Notes: generated by a model not told the origin, from the letters alone. A DNA stretch of 64,000 nt from Pararhodobacter sp. (GCF_034676545.1 NZ_JAUCBZ010000015.1:3007001-3071000); one strand, 5' to 3'; counted from the stretch's first letter, positions 1 to 8,240 are shown. Numbers and translations: made by a program.

Positions 1-218
1 TACCGCGCGGCGTCGATGCCGTGGACCGCGTAGTGGGCCGGTGTGAGGCCGGTCCAGTCGTGCGGATCCGTGTCGCCAAACTGCGCGGGAATCCCCGGTG
101 CGCGATAATCACCGGCGTTGAGCACCCGCGGTGCAAGAAGGCCCGGCACCGAGGATTGCCCGCCGCCGCAGCCCACAAGCGCCAACACCAAGGCTAAAAG
201 TGTGAAGATCTTCGTCAT
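1..218 (-). CDS. Lipoprotein with the start of a GH25-type lysozyme domain (partial, runs off the window)
   Basis: The reverse strand from the ATG at 218 gives 72 residues before the window edge. It begins with a lipoprotein signal peptide: a short basic start, a Leu/Ala/Val core and a Leu-Val-Gly-Cys lipobox near residue 17. A Gly/Pro-rich spacer and a segment ending in HGIDAARY follow. The HGID-x-x-RY pattern is how family 25 glycoside hydrolases (muramidases) begin, and its Asp is an active-site residue in that family. I infer a lipid-anchored peptidoglycan hydrolase. The catalytic Glu region is outside the window, so the call rests on the N-terminus only. Confidence 0.6.
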   Translation of the reverse strand, partial: MTKIFTLLALVLALVGCGGGQSSVPGLLAPRVLNAGDYRAPGIPAQFGDTDPHDWTGLTPAHYAVHGIDAAR

Positions 219-223
219 CCGCG

Positions 224-496
224 TCACCAACCCCGTCTGCATGCCCGGGCCACAATCGCATGATGGCCCCGAATTGGATCGTCGAGCATGCCGCCGCCGA
301 TTGCAACCAGATCGGCCCTCCCGTCAGCGAGGATTGTCTCGGCCTGTGATCCGGTCAGGATCATGCCGACAACAGCGATCGTCACACCGTCCTCCCTCCA
401 AACATCGGCCGAGACCCCAGTCCCACATCCCGGTGCCACGGGCGGTGGCGAGGTGATGGGCGAAACTTTGGCGAGGGCGTTGCAAACACCAATCAC
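224..496 (-). pseudogene. C-terminal remnant of an old-yellow-enzyme (NADH:flavin oxidoreductase) gene
   Basis: The reverse-strand frame reads 90 residues resembling the last quarter of OYE-family flavin oxidoreductases. It shows an SPITSPPPVAPG loop, GVTIAVVGMI, the QAETILADGRADLVAIG strand-helix, and GMLDDP followed by a His-Ala pair. These are the last barrel strands and the FMN-phosphate region. About 270 residues that should precede it, including the catalytic barrel half, are absent upstream (positions above 496). Substitutions such as Gly-Gly-Gly where the family has Ala-Arg-Gly fit decay. I read it as debris from a deleted gene, not an expressed protein. Confidence 0.6.
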
Positions 497-933
497 AGGT
501 GAACGGCAGGGGTTTGTGGCGTCAGAACTGTTGGCTGCCGCAAACCCGACGTTGTATCGTCACCGCCCGTTGCGGCCTTTCATCACCGCCTCAAGATGCT
601 GCGATGCGGCCCGTCGAAGCGGCCATTGGTGCGCGGTGCAGCATTTTGTCGGCCAGAACGTCGGTCTGGCGGGACGACGCTGACACCGATGTTCTGGGCG
701 CGAAGGACCGCTTTTATAACTATGTGACTACGGCAAAAATTCGGGCGGTGAAATGCCGCCATTTGAAGCGCACTTCCCTGCTTCTCAGCGAAAAGTCGAG
801 GTGAATGGCGTCGGAGTTCGTGTTTATGACAGTCGTCATTCCTCATGGGCATGGGAAGAATCGAAGGATCCAAGCGACCTTGTCCAGATCGCGACGTGGT
901 CGCTTGGGCTTCGGCGTCATGGTTCGCAGCCGC
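497..933. other. No recognisable gene (437 bp)
   Basis: Open frames of about 90-130 residues exist on both strands, but none resembles a family I know and none has both a good ribosome binding site and plausible codon use. The stretch lies between the OYE fragment and the stop codon of the FAD oxidoreductase, so it is probably further decayed sequence left by the same deletion. Confidence 0.4.
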
Positions 934-2016
934 TCAGGAACGGTTCAGCAGCTTGTTGTATTTCTTCACGAACAGGTCCTCGCCCTTCATTTTGCGCGTC
1001 AGGAAGTCCCCGGCGGTGAATAGCCCGAGGAAGGAAGCGCCGCGCTTGGGTCCGAGCGGCACGAGGATCGGTGCTTTCGGCCCCCATGGCTTGTAGGGCT
1101 TCATGTCTTCAATCTGCTTGCCCGCGATCAGCCCCTTCAACGTCGCCTTGAGCCACGGCGTCTGACGGCTGGCCGCGACAATGGTCATGGCGTCGCCGGC
1201 ATCGACCACGTCACCGGCAGCGAATACATTGGGCAGCGACGAGGGGCGCAGCCAGCGATCGACCTTGATCCGGTTCGCGGTGCTTTTCTGTGCCGCGGGC
1301 AGAGCCGCCAGCACTTCGGAACTGGCGCGAGAGCCGAGGACGGGGAAGATGAGGTCGAAGGTGTGCTCTGATCCATCCGACAGCGTCAGGCTTCCGGCGT
1401 AAGGCTCGGTCAGGCTTTGCAAATTCTCCGCCCTCTTGCCAAGGATCAGCGTCACGCCCGCATCGCGCAGTTTTCGGGCCAGCCCGTCGCCCAGGCTGTG
1501 CGGCATGGTGGGGAACAGGCGGTCCAGATCGGAAATCAGCGTGATTTTCTTGCCGGGCATGGCATGGGCGATTTCGCCCGCCAGTTCGGTGCCCACGGCC
1601 CCGGCACCGACGATGCCGATGCTGCGCGCCGCCTTCAGTTGGTCGTAAATCCGCCGGTTGGCTTGGCGCAGCCCCTTGATGTCGTCGCCGACGGGTTTGA
1701 ACGGCATGGCGTTCGACGATCCGGTGGCGACCACGATATGATCCGCCTCGACCCGCTGGCCGTTGTCCAGCGTCACGCCGCCGCCGTCGATGCCACTCGC
1801 GCGGGCGCGGATGACGCGGCCGTTTTTCAACAGCTTGTCATAGGGGATCAAACCCTGGTCCAGCAGCGCGGGATCGACAGCGGCGCGGATCATTGCGGGT
1901 GCATGCACGAAATGACTGCGCGGCTCGATCAGCGTGATGTCGGCGTCATCGTCGAGCGATTTTGCCAATTGGACGCCAATATAGCCGCCTCCGATGATGG
2001 CGATGCGGTTGGACAT
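934..2016 (-). CDS. FSP1/AIFM2-like FAD-dependent NAD(P)H oxidoreductase
   Basis: A 360-residue two-dinucleotide-fold flavoprotein. The N-terminal FAD-binding motif is IAIIGGGYIGVQLA (residues 5-18). A second Rossmann motif, IGIVGAGAVGTELAGE, binds NAD(P)H at about residues 137-152. FAADGDVV-like residues (FAAGDVVDAGD) near 265 close the FAD site. The C-terminus, DFLTRKMKGEDLFVKKYNKLL, resembles the tail of AIFM2/FSP1-type NADH:quinone oxidoreductases more than that of disulfide reductases, and no CxxC redox pair is seen. It may reduce quinones, but the substrate is not shown by the sequence. An AAGGA ribosome site precedes the ATG at 2016. It is transcribed in the same direction as the pirin gene 87 bp upstream, probably as one unit. 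Confidence 0.75.
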   Translation of the reverse strand: MSNRIAIIGGGYIGVQLAKSLDDDADITLIEPRSHFVHAPAMIRAAVDPALLDQGLIPYDKLLKNGRVIRARASGIDGGGVTLDNGQRVEADHIVVATGSSNAMPFKPVGDDIKGLRQANRRIYDQLKAARSIGIVGAGAVGTELAGEIAHAMPGKKITLISDLDRLFPTMPHSLGDGLARKLRDAGVTLILGKRAENLQSLTEPYAGSLTLSDGSEHTFDLIFPVLGSRASSEVLAALPAAQKSTANRIKVDRWLRPSSLPNVFAAGDVVDAGDAMTIVAASRQTPWLKATLKGLIAGKQIEDMKPYKPWGPKAPILVPLGPKRGASFLGLFTAGDFLTRKMKGEDLFVKKYNKLLNRS

Positions 2017-2103
2017 GAGGGTGTTCCTTGTTATGTGCCCGTCGACGGATGATCCGCTTTGCGGGAAAATTGGTTTGGGTGCGCAGGGACGCGGTGTTGC
2101 CGG

Positions 2104-2985
2104 TCAGCCGGCTGCTGCCGGATAGTTGATCTGGCCGTATGTGCCCGCGCGGAATTCGCGGAAGGCGTCGGTCAGTTCGGCCTCGGTGTTCATCACAAAG
2201 GGGCCACGGACCGCCACCGGTTCGCCAATCGGCCTGCCACCGAACAGCAGCACGTCAAGTGGCTCGGCACTTGAGTTGACGAGGTCGATTTCGGTGCCTT
2301 CGTCCGCCAGCATGAACGACCGGTGTGCGGCGATTTCCGTGCCACTTACGACAGCGCCCTGGACGGGCAGAAACCCTGCAACGGGCAAACCCTTTGGCAG
2401 CGCCACCGTTGCCGACCCCGTGGGTTCGATGCGCACATGCCAGATGAATTCGCTCGAAAAGATTGGGATCGGCGCGGTGCTGCCATTGTAGCTGCCCAAC
2501 AGCACCTTGAGGTGGCCCCGACCGCCCGGCAAGGCCGCAACCGGCAAGTCTTCGGCGCGGACCGGCAAATATTGGGCAGGTTCCGCCTTGTGTTTGGCGG
2601 GCAGGTTGACCCAGAACTGAAAGCTGTGCAGCGTGCCGCCGTTTGTGCGAAGATCCGTGGCGATCATCTCGTCATGCACGATGCCGTTGCCCGCCTTCAT
2701 CCATTGCACGCCACCGGCGTTGACGGTGCCGTGTCCGCCGGTGCTGTCTGCATGGGTAAGCGCACCTTCGAGAACATAGGTAAAGGTTGCGATGCCCCGG
2801 TGCGGATGCGCAAAGGACCCGTCAGGATCGCGCAACTCGCCGGGCGCGATGTCGCGCGGCGGCAAGTGATCGAGCAACATGATCGGCCCCACAAACCGCG
2901 TCGCCGCATTGGGCAGGGCACGGGCGATGATGAAGGGCCCGGCCTGATCGGGCTGGACGTCGTGTTGTGAAATAACCTGTTTCAT
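2104..2985 (-). CDS. Pirin family protein (bicupin)
   Basis: The 293-residue product matches the usual pirin length and layout. The N-terminal cupin carries FVGPIMLLDHLPP and the metal-binding HPHRGIATFTYVLEG motif (about residues 60-75). The HDE segment near residue 104 (GIVHDEM) is the second part of the metal site. The C-terminal cupin holds a PLDVLLFGGRPIGEPV motif. Pirins are Fe-binding proteins, some with quercetinase activity or a redox-sensing role. An AAAGGA ribosome site precedes the ATG. The gene leads a probable pirin-oxidoreductase operon and is divergent from the LysR gene at 3090, its likely regulator. Confidence 0.9.
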   Translation of the reverse strand: MKQVISQHDVQPDQAGPFIIARALPNAATRFVGPIMLLDHLPPRDIAPGELRDPDGSFAHPHRGIATFTYVLEGALTHADSTGGHGTVNAGGVQWMKAGNGIVHDEMIATDLRTNGGTLHSFQFWVNLPAKHKAEPAQYLPVRAEDLPVAALPGGRGHLKVLLGSYNGSTAPIPIFSSEFIWHVRIEPTGSATVALPKGLPVAGFLPVQGAVVSGTEIAAHRSFMLADEGTEIDLVNSSAEPLDVLLFGGRPIGEPVAVRGPFVMNTEAELTDAFREFRAGTYGQINYPAAAG

Positions 2986-3089
2986 CGGGTGTGTCCTTTT
3001 GTTGAGCCTGTTTTAGTCCTTCAAAAGATGAATTAATAATTATATGTTTTGCGGCTCTATATAAGAACTGCTTAACATGTGGGTTGCCT
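2986..3089. promoter_or_regulatory. Divergent promoter region between the pirin operon and the LysR gene
   Basis: This 104-bp gap between divergently transcribed genes is much more AT-rich than its surroundings, with a core of alternating A/T around 3028-3062. LysR-type regulators usually bind such shared intervals to control themselves and the divergent target. I see no single clear T-N11-A palindrome that I would name as the operator. Confidence 0.4.
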
Positions 3090-4043
3090 ATGAAACTGGA
3101 TCAACTGAAGGTGCTGCGCGCGGTGGTCGAAACAGGAACGGTCAAACTGGCGGCCGAGGCCCTGAACCGCACGCAGCCTGCGATAAGTCAGGCGCTGAAG
3201 GCGCTGGAGCTGCAAACCGGGACCGAACTGTTCGACCGCTCTGGCTATCGGCTGGAACTCACACCGGTTGGCAAGCGGGTCTATCTGCAATCCTTGCGGG
3301 TTCTGTCCGAAGCAGAGGATCTGACCGCGTTGATCAAGCATTTCGAGAAAGGCCAGGAGGAGACGATCACCATCGCCCTCGACGCCGCCGCCGATCCGGA
3401 TATCCTGACGCCCGTGTTGATCGGCGTCCAGGAACGCTTTCCTGACACGCGCGTGATCCTGCAGGCCGAGGTTCTGTCTGGCGCGATTCAGGCGGTGCAA
3501 TCGGGGGCGGCCGCGCTTGCCGTGGCCCCCGCGATCCAGGTCATGCTGGAAGAGGCAGGTTTCGACTACAGGCCCGTGGGCACATCGGTCATGCGCAACG
3601 TCGCGGCGCCGTCGCTTGTCGACGCGATGGGCGCCAGTCGGACACTGACCGACCTTCGGCGGTTCCATCAGATCATCGCGCGCGACAGTGGCCAAGCCTC
3701 TGGTTTGCTCGACCGCGAGTTTGGTGTCCAGAAGGGGCAAAGGCGGTGGTATGTCAGTGACCTGCACATGAAAAAACACTTGCTTGCAAGTGGTCTTGGC
3801 TGGGGGCGCCTGCCCGAACATTTGATTTCGCAAGAACTGGCGCAGGGCACGCTGCAAGAGATCAAGCTTCCTGATACCCATCTCAGCTTTGACATCGAAA
3901 TCTTTGCCTTCCGTCAACGCAAGCCCATCACCGGGCCGGTCGCCGCCTTCATCTGGGAGGTTTTCGGGGCAACGTCCCTGTCATTCGACAAACGCGATGG
4001 AAAAAAAAGGGCTGACGCAGCATCAGTCCGCGACCAAAACTGA
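3090..4043 (+). CDS. LysR family transcriptional regulator
   Basis: A 317-residue LysR-type regulator. The winged helix-turn-helix fills residues 1-60 (LDQLKVLRAVVETGTV, then AAEALNRTQPAISQALKALE), followed by the periplasmic-binding-like effector domain. I start at the ATG at 3090 rather than the TTG at 3084 because the family normally begins a few residues before this Leu-Asp pair. Neither start has a strong ribosome site. The C-terminal end after about residue 300 is a charged tail. Its position divergent from pirin suggests it controls the pirin-oxidoreductase pair, perhaps in response to a phenolic or redox signal. That role is inference. Confidence 0.85.
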   Translation: MKLDQLKVLRAVVETGTVKLAAEALNRTQPAISQALKALELQTGTELFDRSGYRLELTPVGKRVYLQSLRVLSEAEDLTALIKHFEKGQEETITIALDAAADPDILTPVLIGVQERFPDTRVILQAEVLSGAIQAVQSGAAALAVAPAIQVMLEEAGFDYRPVGTSVMRNVAAPSLVDAMGASRTLTDLRRFHQIIARDSGQASGLLDREFGVQKGQRRWYVSDLHMKKHLLASGLGWGRLPEHLISQELAQGTLQEIKLPDTHLSFDIEIFAFRQRKPITGPVAAFIWEVFGATSLSFDKRDGKKRADAASVRDQN

Positions 4044-4063
4044 CCCTATCGAGGGATGAGACG

Positions 4064-4147
4064 ATGCAGATCGAGCACGAGATCGGCGAAACCAAGGGGC
4101 GGTATTCCGTTTCAGGACCGTCGCATGAAGTTCTCGCCGAGCTTTAA
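4064..4147 (+). pseudogene. N-terminal remnant of a GNAT acetyltransferase (27 codons)
   Basis: The ATG at 4064 opens a 27-residue frame, with KGRYSVSG in its middle, ending at TAA 4145-4147. Small GNAT-fold acetyltransferases of the YjdJ type start with an acidic strand and then a KGRY-x-x-x-x-G turn, which this resembles. The rest of the roughly 90-residue domain is missing, so this would be a truncated remnant. The match is short and tentative. Confidence 0.3.
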
Positions 4148-4314
4148 CGATCATTTTCATGTCTGGTTATGCGAGCGAAGCAACGGTCCATGGCAACGGT
4201 TTGCGTCAAGAGGCGATCCGATTGATGACGCCAGTCAGGCAGTCGGAACTGATTGCCGCCGTTGAAAACGCGCTCTCAATTTCGAACGAAATTGAACACA
4301 AGCACACGAAGTAG
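4135..4314 (+). pseudogene. C-terminal remnant of a response-regulator receiver domain
   Basis: A second frame overlapping the GNAT fragment reads TIIFMSGYASEA, a linker, then LMTPVRQSELIAAVENALS and stops at TAG 4312-4314. The IFMSGYA strand with its conserved Ser/Thr position and the K/T-P-x-R pattern before the last helix are the end of a receiver domain, as in hybrid histidine kinases. The conserved Lys is replaced by Thr and the first two thirds of the domain are absent. It resembles the tail of the hybrid kinase encoded at 6084-8030 (LMKPVRRADLLNALSKVL), so it may be debris of a related gene. Confidence 0.5.
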
Positions 4315-4425
4315 ATTTATTCGGCACGCAACGGATCATATAAATTGAGAAGCCATGCGTCGGACCGGAAATTTCTCTACGTTTTCTATCAGTTAAACAC
4401 CTGATATCCCAAGTTCTTGCCTTTT

Positions 4426-4839
4426 TTAGCGCGCTATCAGACCAATATCGTCAGAAATCGCATCGACAAAGGCTTGCCGAGGGAATGGTTTGTAGAGCGT
4501 CTCACCAACATTGATGCTTCGTGCCTTTGCAATCAGTTCTGCAGTATCCGCCAGAGATCTTGCACCACCCGTAATGAAACGCAGCCGGATTCTCTGATTA
4601 TAAGGCTGCAATCTCGTGATGGTCGCAATGCCGTTTTCACGTTCCATATGAAGATCGAGGAAGACGATTGCGTTGCTGTCGGAATTGACCAAGGCATCGA
4701 CCAATTCGTCGCTGCTCGCGAATATCTGAAACTTGTATTCCGTACCGTCGAGAATTTTTCCGATAGTTGATCGGAACTCGGGGTCGTCATCCGTTACGTA
4801 AACAGTTGTTTGCACTTGCTTGACCTTTTCAGCCAACAT
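4426..4839 (-). CDS. Single-domain response regulator (CheY-like)
   Basis: The 137-residue product is one receiver domain with no output domain. The acidic pocket is DDDP at residues 17-20, the phospho-accepting Asp is D62 in FLDLHM, the switch Thr is T90 in RFITGG, and the conserved Lys is K117 in YKPF. Such proteins act by protein contacts or by passing phosphate in a relay. It is the last gene of a minus-strand series, 18 bp after a 76-residue ORF. The partner is probably the hybrid kinase at 6084-8030. Confidence 0.85.
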   Translation of the reverse strand: MLAEKVKQVQTTVYVTDDDPEFRSTIGKILDGTEYKFQIFASSDELVDALVNSDSNAIVFLDLHMERENGIATITRLQPYNQRIRLRFITGGARSLADTAELIAKARSINVGETLYKPFPRQAFVDAISDDIGLIAR

Positions 4840-4857
4840 TTTTCATCAGGTGAAATG

Positions 4858-5088
4858 TCAAGAATGCTGCGCATGCGCAAGGAATGGCGCCGCATCAAGG
4901 CACTGCTGACTGTCCCGCTGATTTATGGCGGCAATTTGATCGGAAATACGTGTCAGGCTGATCTCAATGGCTTTGAGGTCAGCGCTTGCATCCGAACGCG
5001 TCGCTCTGCCAACCGCACCGAGGAAATGACTGAGACCATTCAGCACATCACGGGTTTCAGCGAGGGCATCTCGTGCAGTTTTATCCAT
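4858..5088 (-). CDS. Small helical protein of unknown function between two response regulators
   Basis: A 76-residue product with GGAGAA about seven bases before its ATG at 5088, good support for translation. Composition suggests two amphipathic helices: residues 5-30, containing GLSHFLGAVGRATRS, and residues 37-57 (ADLKAIEISLTRISDQIAAI). The tail is rich in Gln, His and Ala. It has no membrane segment and I recognise no family. It lies 83 bp after one receiver gene and 18 bp before another, so it is likely co-transcribed. A helical protein with a single helix-borne His in this position could be a phosphotransfer or adaptor component. That is speculation without a motif match. Confidence 0.6.
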   Translation of the reverse strand: MDKTARDALAETRDVLNGLSHFLGAVGRATRSDASADLKAIEISLTRISDQIAAINQRDSQQCLDAAPFLAHAQHS

Positions 5089-5171
5089 GCGATCTTCTCC
5101 AAAGCGTCAACATTCCTTGCTACTAGCAACAATATTGGCGTTAAGCAAGGTTTCTCCGTTATTTTTCCACT

Positions 5172-5555
5172 TCAAGTTGCTAGAGCTGTCGCTACCGCCT
5201 TCAGGAAAGTGGCTTTCCGAAAGGGCTTTTGCAGGAATACGACAGCCCCGCTGATATCCGCGATGGCGGCGGTTGCTTCCAGATCCATGCCGCGCTTGCC
5301 GCCCGATATCATGATAATCGGAATCGAATATTCTTGCGACGTAATCGCATCCATGATCGACACAGCGTGATCCTGACCCAACCAGAAATCAATGATGGCG
5401 AGGTCGAAGGACCCTCCCTCCGACAGGTTTTGTGTCGCGACCTTTGCGTCATCGGCCTCGGTTACATCGAAGTTGTCAGGCGATAGAAACGCGGCGATGA
5501 CCGCTCGCATTTCGGGATCGTCTTCGACGAGCAAAACTCGTTTACGGTCGGTCAA
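5172..5555 (-). CDS. Single-domain response regulator (CheY-like)
   Basis: The 127-residue product is a complete receiver domain: VLLVEDDPEMR with the acidic pair at D12-D13, phospho-acceptor D56 in IIDFWLG, switch Ser S84 in IMISGG, and K110 in LQKPFR. There is no output domain. The reading frame begins with TTG at 5555, inside the last codons of the MarR gene (14-bp overlap), so translation is probably coupled. No ATG gives a full domain. It shares its format with the regulator at 4426-4839, but their sequences differ widely. Confidence 0.85.
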   Translation of the reverse strand: MTDRKRVLLVEDDPEMRAVIAAFLSPDNFDVTEADDAKVATQNLSEGGSFDLAIIDFWLGQDHAVSIMDAITSQEYSIPIIMISGGKRGMDLEATAAIADISGAVVFLQKPFRKATFLKAVATALAT

Positions 5556-5985
5556 CGCTACGGCCCCCGAAATTCAAGGTAAGGGAGCGAACAGAGTTGA
5601 TGAACTGGGTTTGATCGTCAAGAGGAAGGGCACGAATACGCTCTGCGGCACCCAAAATCGGGTCCTTTGCCAGGGTTGCGATGCCCTGTTTCGTCAACGC
5701 GATCGTGTTGGTGCGCGCGTCCTCGCGGCTGGTTTTTTGGCTCACCAGATTGCGGTTTTCCAGCGTTGCGACGGCGCGGGTCACCGGCGCGCGCGTCAAC
5801 CCCAGATACTGAGCAATCCAGCGAACCTCGCAGCGGTCGTCGGGCATCCGCGCCAAATAGCGCAGGATTGACCATTGCAACGGCTGAATGGCCGACGAGT
5901 TCTTTTCCGGGTAAATATCGCGGACAAACCGTTCGAGCAAAACGATTGCAGCCATCAGTCGTTTGTCATCTACGTCTTGTTGCAT
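5542..5985 (-). CDS. MarR family transcriptional regulator
   Basis: The 147-residue product fits the MarR size. A winged helix-turn-helix runs from about residue 35 to 110: LQWSILRYLARMP, then CEVRWIAQYLGLTRAPVTRAV as recognition helix region, then LVSQKTSREDARTNTIALT as the wing with its typical Arg-x-Asp-x-Arg turn. I start at ATG 5985 because residues encoded upstream to 6027 are Cys/Trp-rich and unlike the family. Its 3' end overlaps the following response regulator by 14 bp. MarR proteins respond to small ligands or oxidants, and here it may control the operon itself. Confidence 0.85.
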   Translation of the reverse strand: MQQDVDDKRLMAAIVLLERFVRDIYPEKNSSAIQPLQWSILRYLARMPDDRCEVRWIAQYLGLTRAPVTRAVATLENRNLVSQKTSREDARTNTIALTKQGIATLAKDPILGAAERIRALPLDDQTQFINSVRSLTLNFGGRSVDRP

Positions 5986-6083
5986 GCCACCAAGCTGCGA
6001 AACCCAAGTCAAGCACCATAGGCACACGAATTCGGGCTTGGTGCAAGTTCATTGTTACTAGCAAGGAAACACCCCCCCGGTCA

Positions 6084-8030
6084 TCAATCGGGTTCGCCTG
6101 TTCCAACCAGCACTTTGGACAGCGCATTGAGCAAGTCTGCGCGTCTGACGGGCTTCATCAAATGGATATCGGACGGCGCAAATTCATGGTCTTGTTCCGT
6201 CTCCTGTCGCGTGTAGCCCGTCAGGCAAATGCACGGCAGGTCTGCATCTATGCGCCGAAGGGCCGTGATCAAGGCGGGCCCCTGAAGATTGCCGGGCATC
6301 ACCACATCGGTCAAAACGAGGTCAAATGGCCTATTATCCTTGAACACCTGCAAGGCCTCGTCGCCATTCCGGGCGGTCGTGACCAAATACCCGGCACTTT
6401 CCAGAATACGTTTCACAATACGCATGACCTCCGCTTCATCTTCGACATAGAGGATCCTGTTGCGCGCCATGGCAGGATGAACCGGCACAGCGTCATCAGC
6501 TTTGATGGCAACCGCGCCTTGATCCACGGCTTTGAAATAGAGTTTGAACGTGGTTCCGACACCGATTTCAGACGTGACGCGGATCGCACCGCCAGACTGG
6601 GCGATAAAGCCCTGCACCATGGAAAGCCCCAGACCAGACCCCTGGCCCGCAGGTTTCTCGGTGTAGAATGGCTCGAAGATCACGTCGAACTTGCCCTCTG
6701 GAATGCCGTGACCGGTATCGCTGACGGCCAGCACGACATACTGACCCGCCGCGACCCCCTCCATCGCCACAGAACCGGGATCGTCTCCAACACGGATGTT
6801 GCTGGTTTCTATGGTGATTTTGCCGCCGTCCGGCATCGCATCGCGGGCATTGAGGAGGAGGTTGATCAGCGCGTTCTCAAGGGATGTCGCATCCAGTTCA
6901 ACATCCCACAGCCCCTCGGCAGATATATTCTCGATGGTGATCGTCTCGGGAAGAACGCGGGCGGCCCAGTCCATTGTGTGTTGAATGCGCTCGCTCAAAT
7001 TGAGGCGTTTTGGCTCAAGATGGGCTTGCTGGGAAAAGCTGAGCAGGCTTCGCGTCAGATCGGCCCCCCGCAAGGTCGCCTTGATCGCCGCTTGCACCAG
7101 CCCGCGCATGTCGTCCTTGCGACTGTCCTCAAGGCTCAATTCGAGATTGCCAAGGATGATGGCCAGCAAGTTGTTGAAATCATGCGCCACCCCGCCGGTC
7201 AACGTGCCGATGGCCTCGATCCGTTGTGATTGACGCAGGCGCATCTCGGCCAGCCGCAGGTCCGTCAGGTCAATGCTGGTGCCAACATTCTCAATGTGCT
7301 TGCCGTTTTCATCCAGGTTGGGTTCTTCGATGACGCGGATATACCGGATCTCGCCATCGGGGCGCACCCCGCGGAATTCGAAGATCTGGGGCTGACCCGT
7401 GGCCAGCCGCTGAATTGCCTCCAGAACGAGCGGCTGATCGTCGCGGTGTATGTAGAACAGGTTCGGCGTGAACCCTGCTGTCCGCGCTCGGAATTCGTCG
7501 GGGGTCAGGCCGAAATGTGCGGCGTGCTGATCGGAACAATAGGTGCAATTGCCAGTCGCGACATCAAAGGTGAAGTGGCCAAGGCCCGCAATGCGAACCG
7601 CCGTATTCAGCCGCTTTTCGCTTTCGGCAACCTTGATCGCCTTTTTTTCATTCTCTGACAGCTCTTTTTGCAGCGATGTTTCAAGGCCTCTCTCAATCTC
7701 GCGAAGCGCCTTGATACTGGAATCGCGCTGATCTCTCAATCGCCCGAGCCAGACACCAATCAGCATGAAGAACACCGACGCCAAGACAACCTGCCTCAAA
7801 TCCGTCGACAACAATTGCGACCCCAGCACGGCAACATGTGCGTGAACCAGAACGGCCACAGTTATCATTCCGGCAAGAAAGCCGGCGTATGTTCCGCCCA
7901 TGGAACCCGCAATGGCAACCGCTATGCCGAGGAGTAAAAACGGAATGGGTATCCAAAATTCCCAAGCATATCCGGCCTCGATGACAAGAGCCGTGATGAC
8001 GGCGGGCAGGACCCAGGCAATGTTCTTCAT
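6084..8030 (-). CDS. Hybrid sensor histidine kinase with PAS and C-terminal receiver domains
   Basis: The 648-residue product has three or four membrane segments in the first 100 residues, a coiled-coil stretch (about 100-140), a PAS/PAC domain (about 140-260) and a HisKA domain with the phospho-accepting His near 283 in GGVAHDFNNLL. The HATPase domain shows NLLLNARDAMPDGG, DTGHGIP and GSGLGLSMVQGF. A receiver domain follows with ILYVEDEAEVM, LVLTDVVMPG and LMKPVRR. The DFNNLLA form of the H-box marks the HWE/FixL-like HisKA group. I start at ATG 8030 because its hydrophobic helix begins there. An upstream ATG at 8069 adds 13 residues. It leads the operon with the MarR and receiver genes and presumably feeds phosphate to them. 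Confidence 0.9.
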   Translation of the reverse strand: MKNIAWVLPAVITALVIEAGYAWEFWIPIPFLLLGIAVAIAGSMGGTYAGFLAGMITVAVLVHAHVAVLGSQLLSTDLRQVVLASVFFMLIGVWLGRLRDQRDSSIKALREIERGLETSLQKELSENEKKAIKVAESEKRLNTAVRIAGLGHFTFDVATGNCTYCSDQHAAHFGLTPDEFRARTAGFTPNLFYIHRDDQPLVLEAIQRLATGQPQIFEFRGVRPDGEIRYIRVIEEPNLDENGKHIENVGTSIDLTDLRLAEMRLRQSQRIEAIGTLTGGVAHDFNNLLAIILGNLELSLEDSRKDDMRGLVQAAIKATLRGADLTRSLLSFSQQAHLEPKRLNLSERIQHTMDWAARVLPETITIENISAEGLWDVELDATSLENALINLLLNARDAMPDGGKITIETSNIRVGDDPGSVAMEGVAAGQYVVLAVSDTGHGIPEGKFDVIFEPFYTEKPAGQGSGLGLSMVQGFIAQSGGAIRVTSEIGVGTTFKLYFKAVDQGAVAIKADDAVPVHPAMARNRILYVEDEAEVMRIVKRILESAGYLVTTARNGDEALQVFKDNRPFDLVLTDVVMPGNLQGPALITALRRIDADLPCICLTGYTRQETEQDHEFAPSDIHLMKPVRRADLLNALSKVLVGTGEPD

Positions 8031-8240
8031 CAAAGTGCTATCCGCACAAAACAACCCATTCAAACGCAACTCCCAACTGACGTCACCAAGGTTCGTTTAG
8101 ATAGTTGAAACGAGAGTGCCACAACTACGATGTGCAGCAGATATCGTGAAACACGATGGCCCGAAATGCAACCGATCAGAGAAGCGGCCTTGCGATTCGT
8201 GCATGCTGACGTTGAAGAAAACGAAGCAAACTTATCGGCC

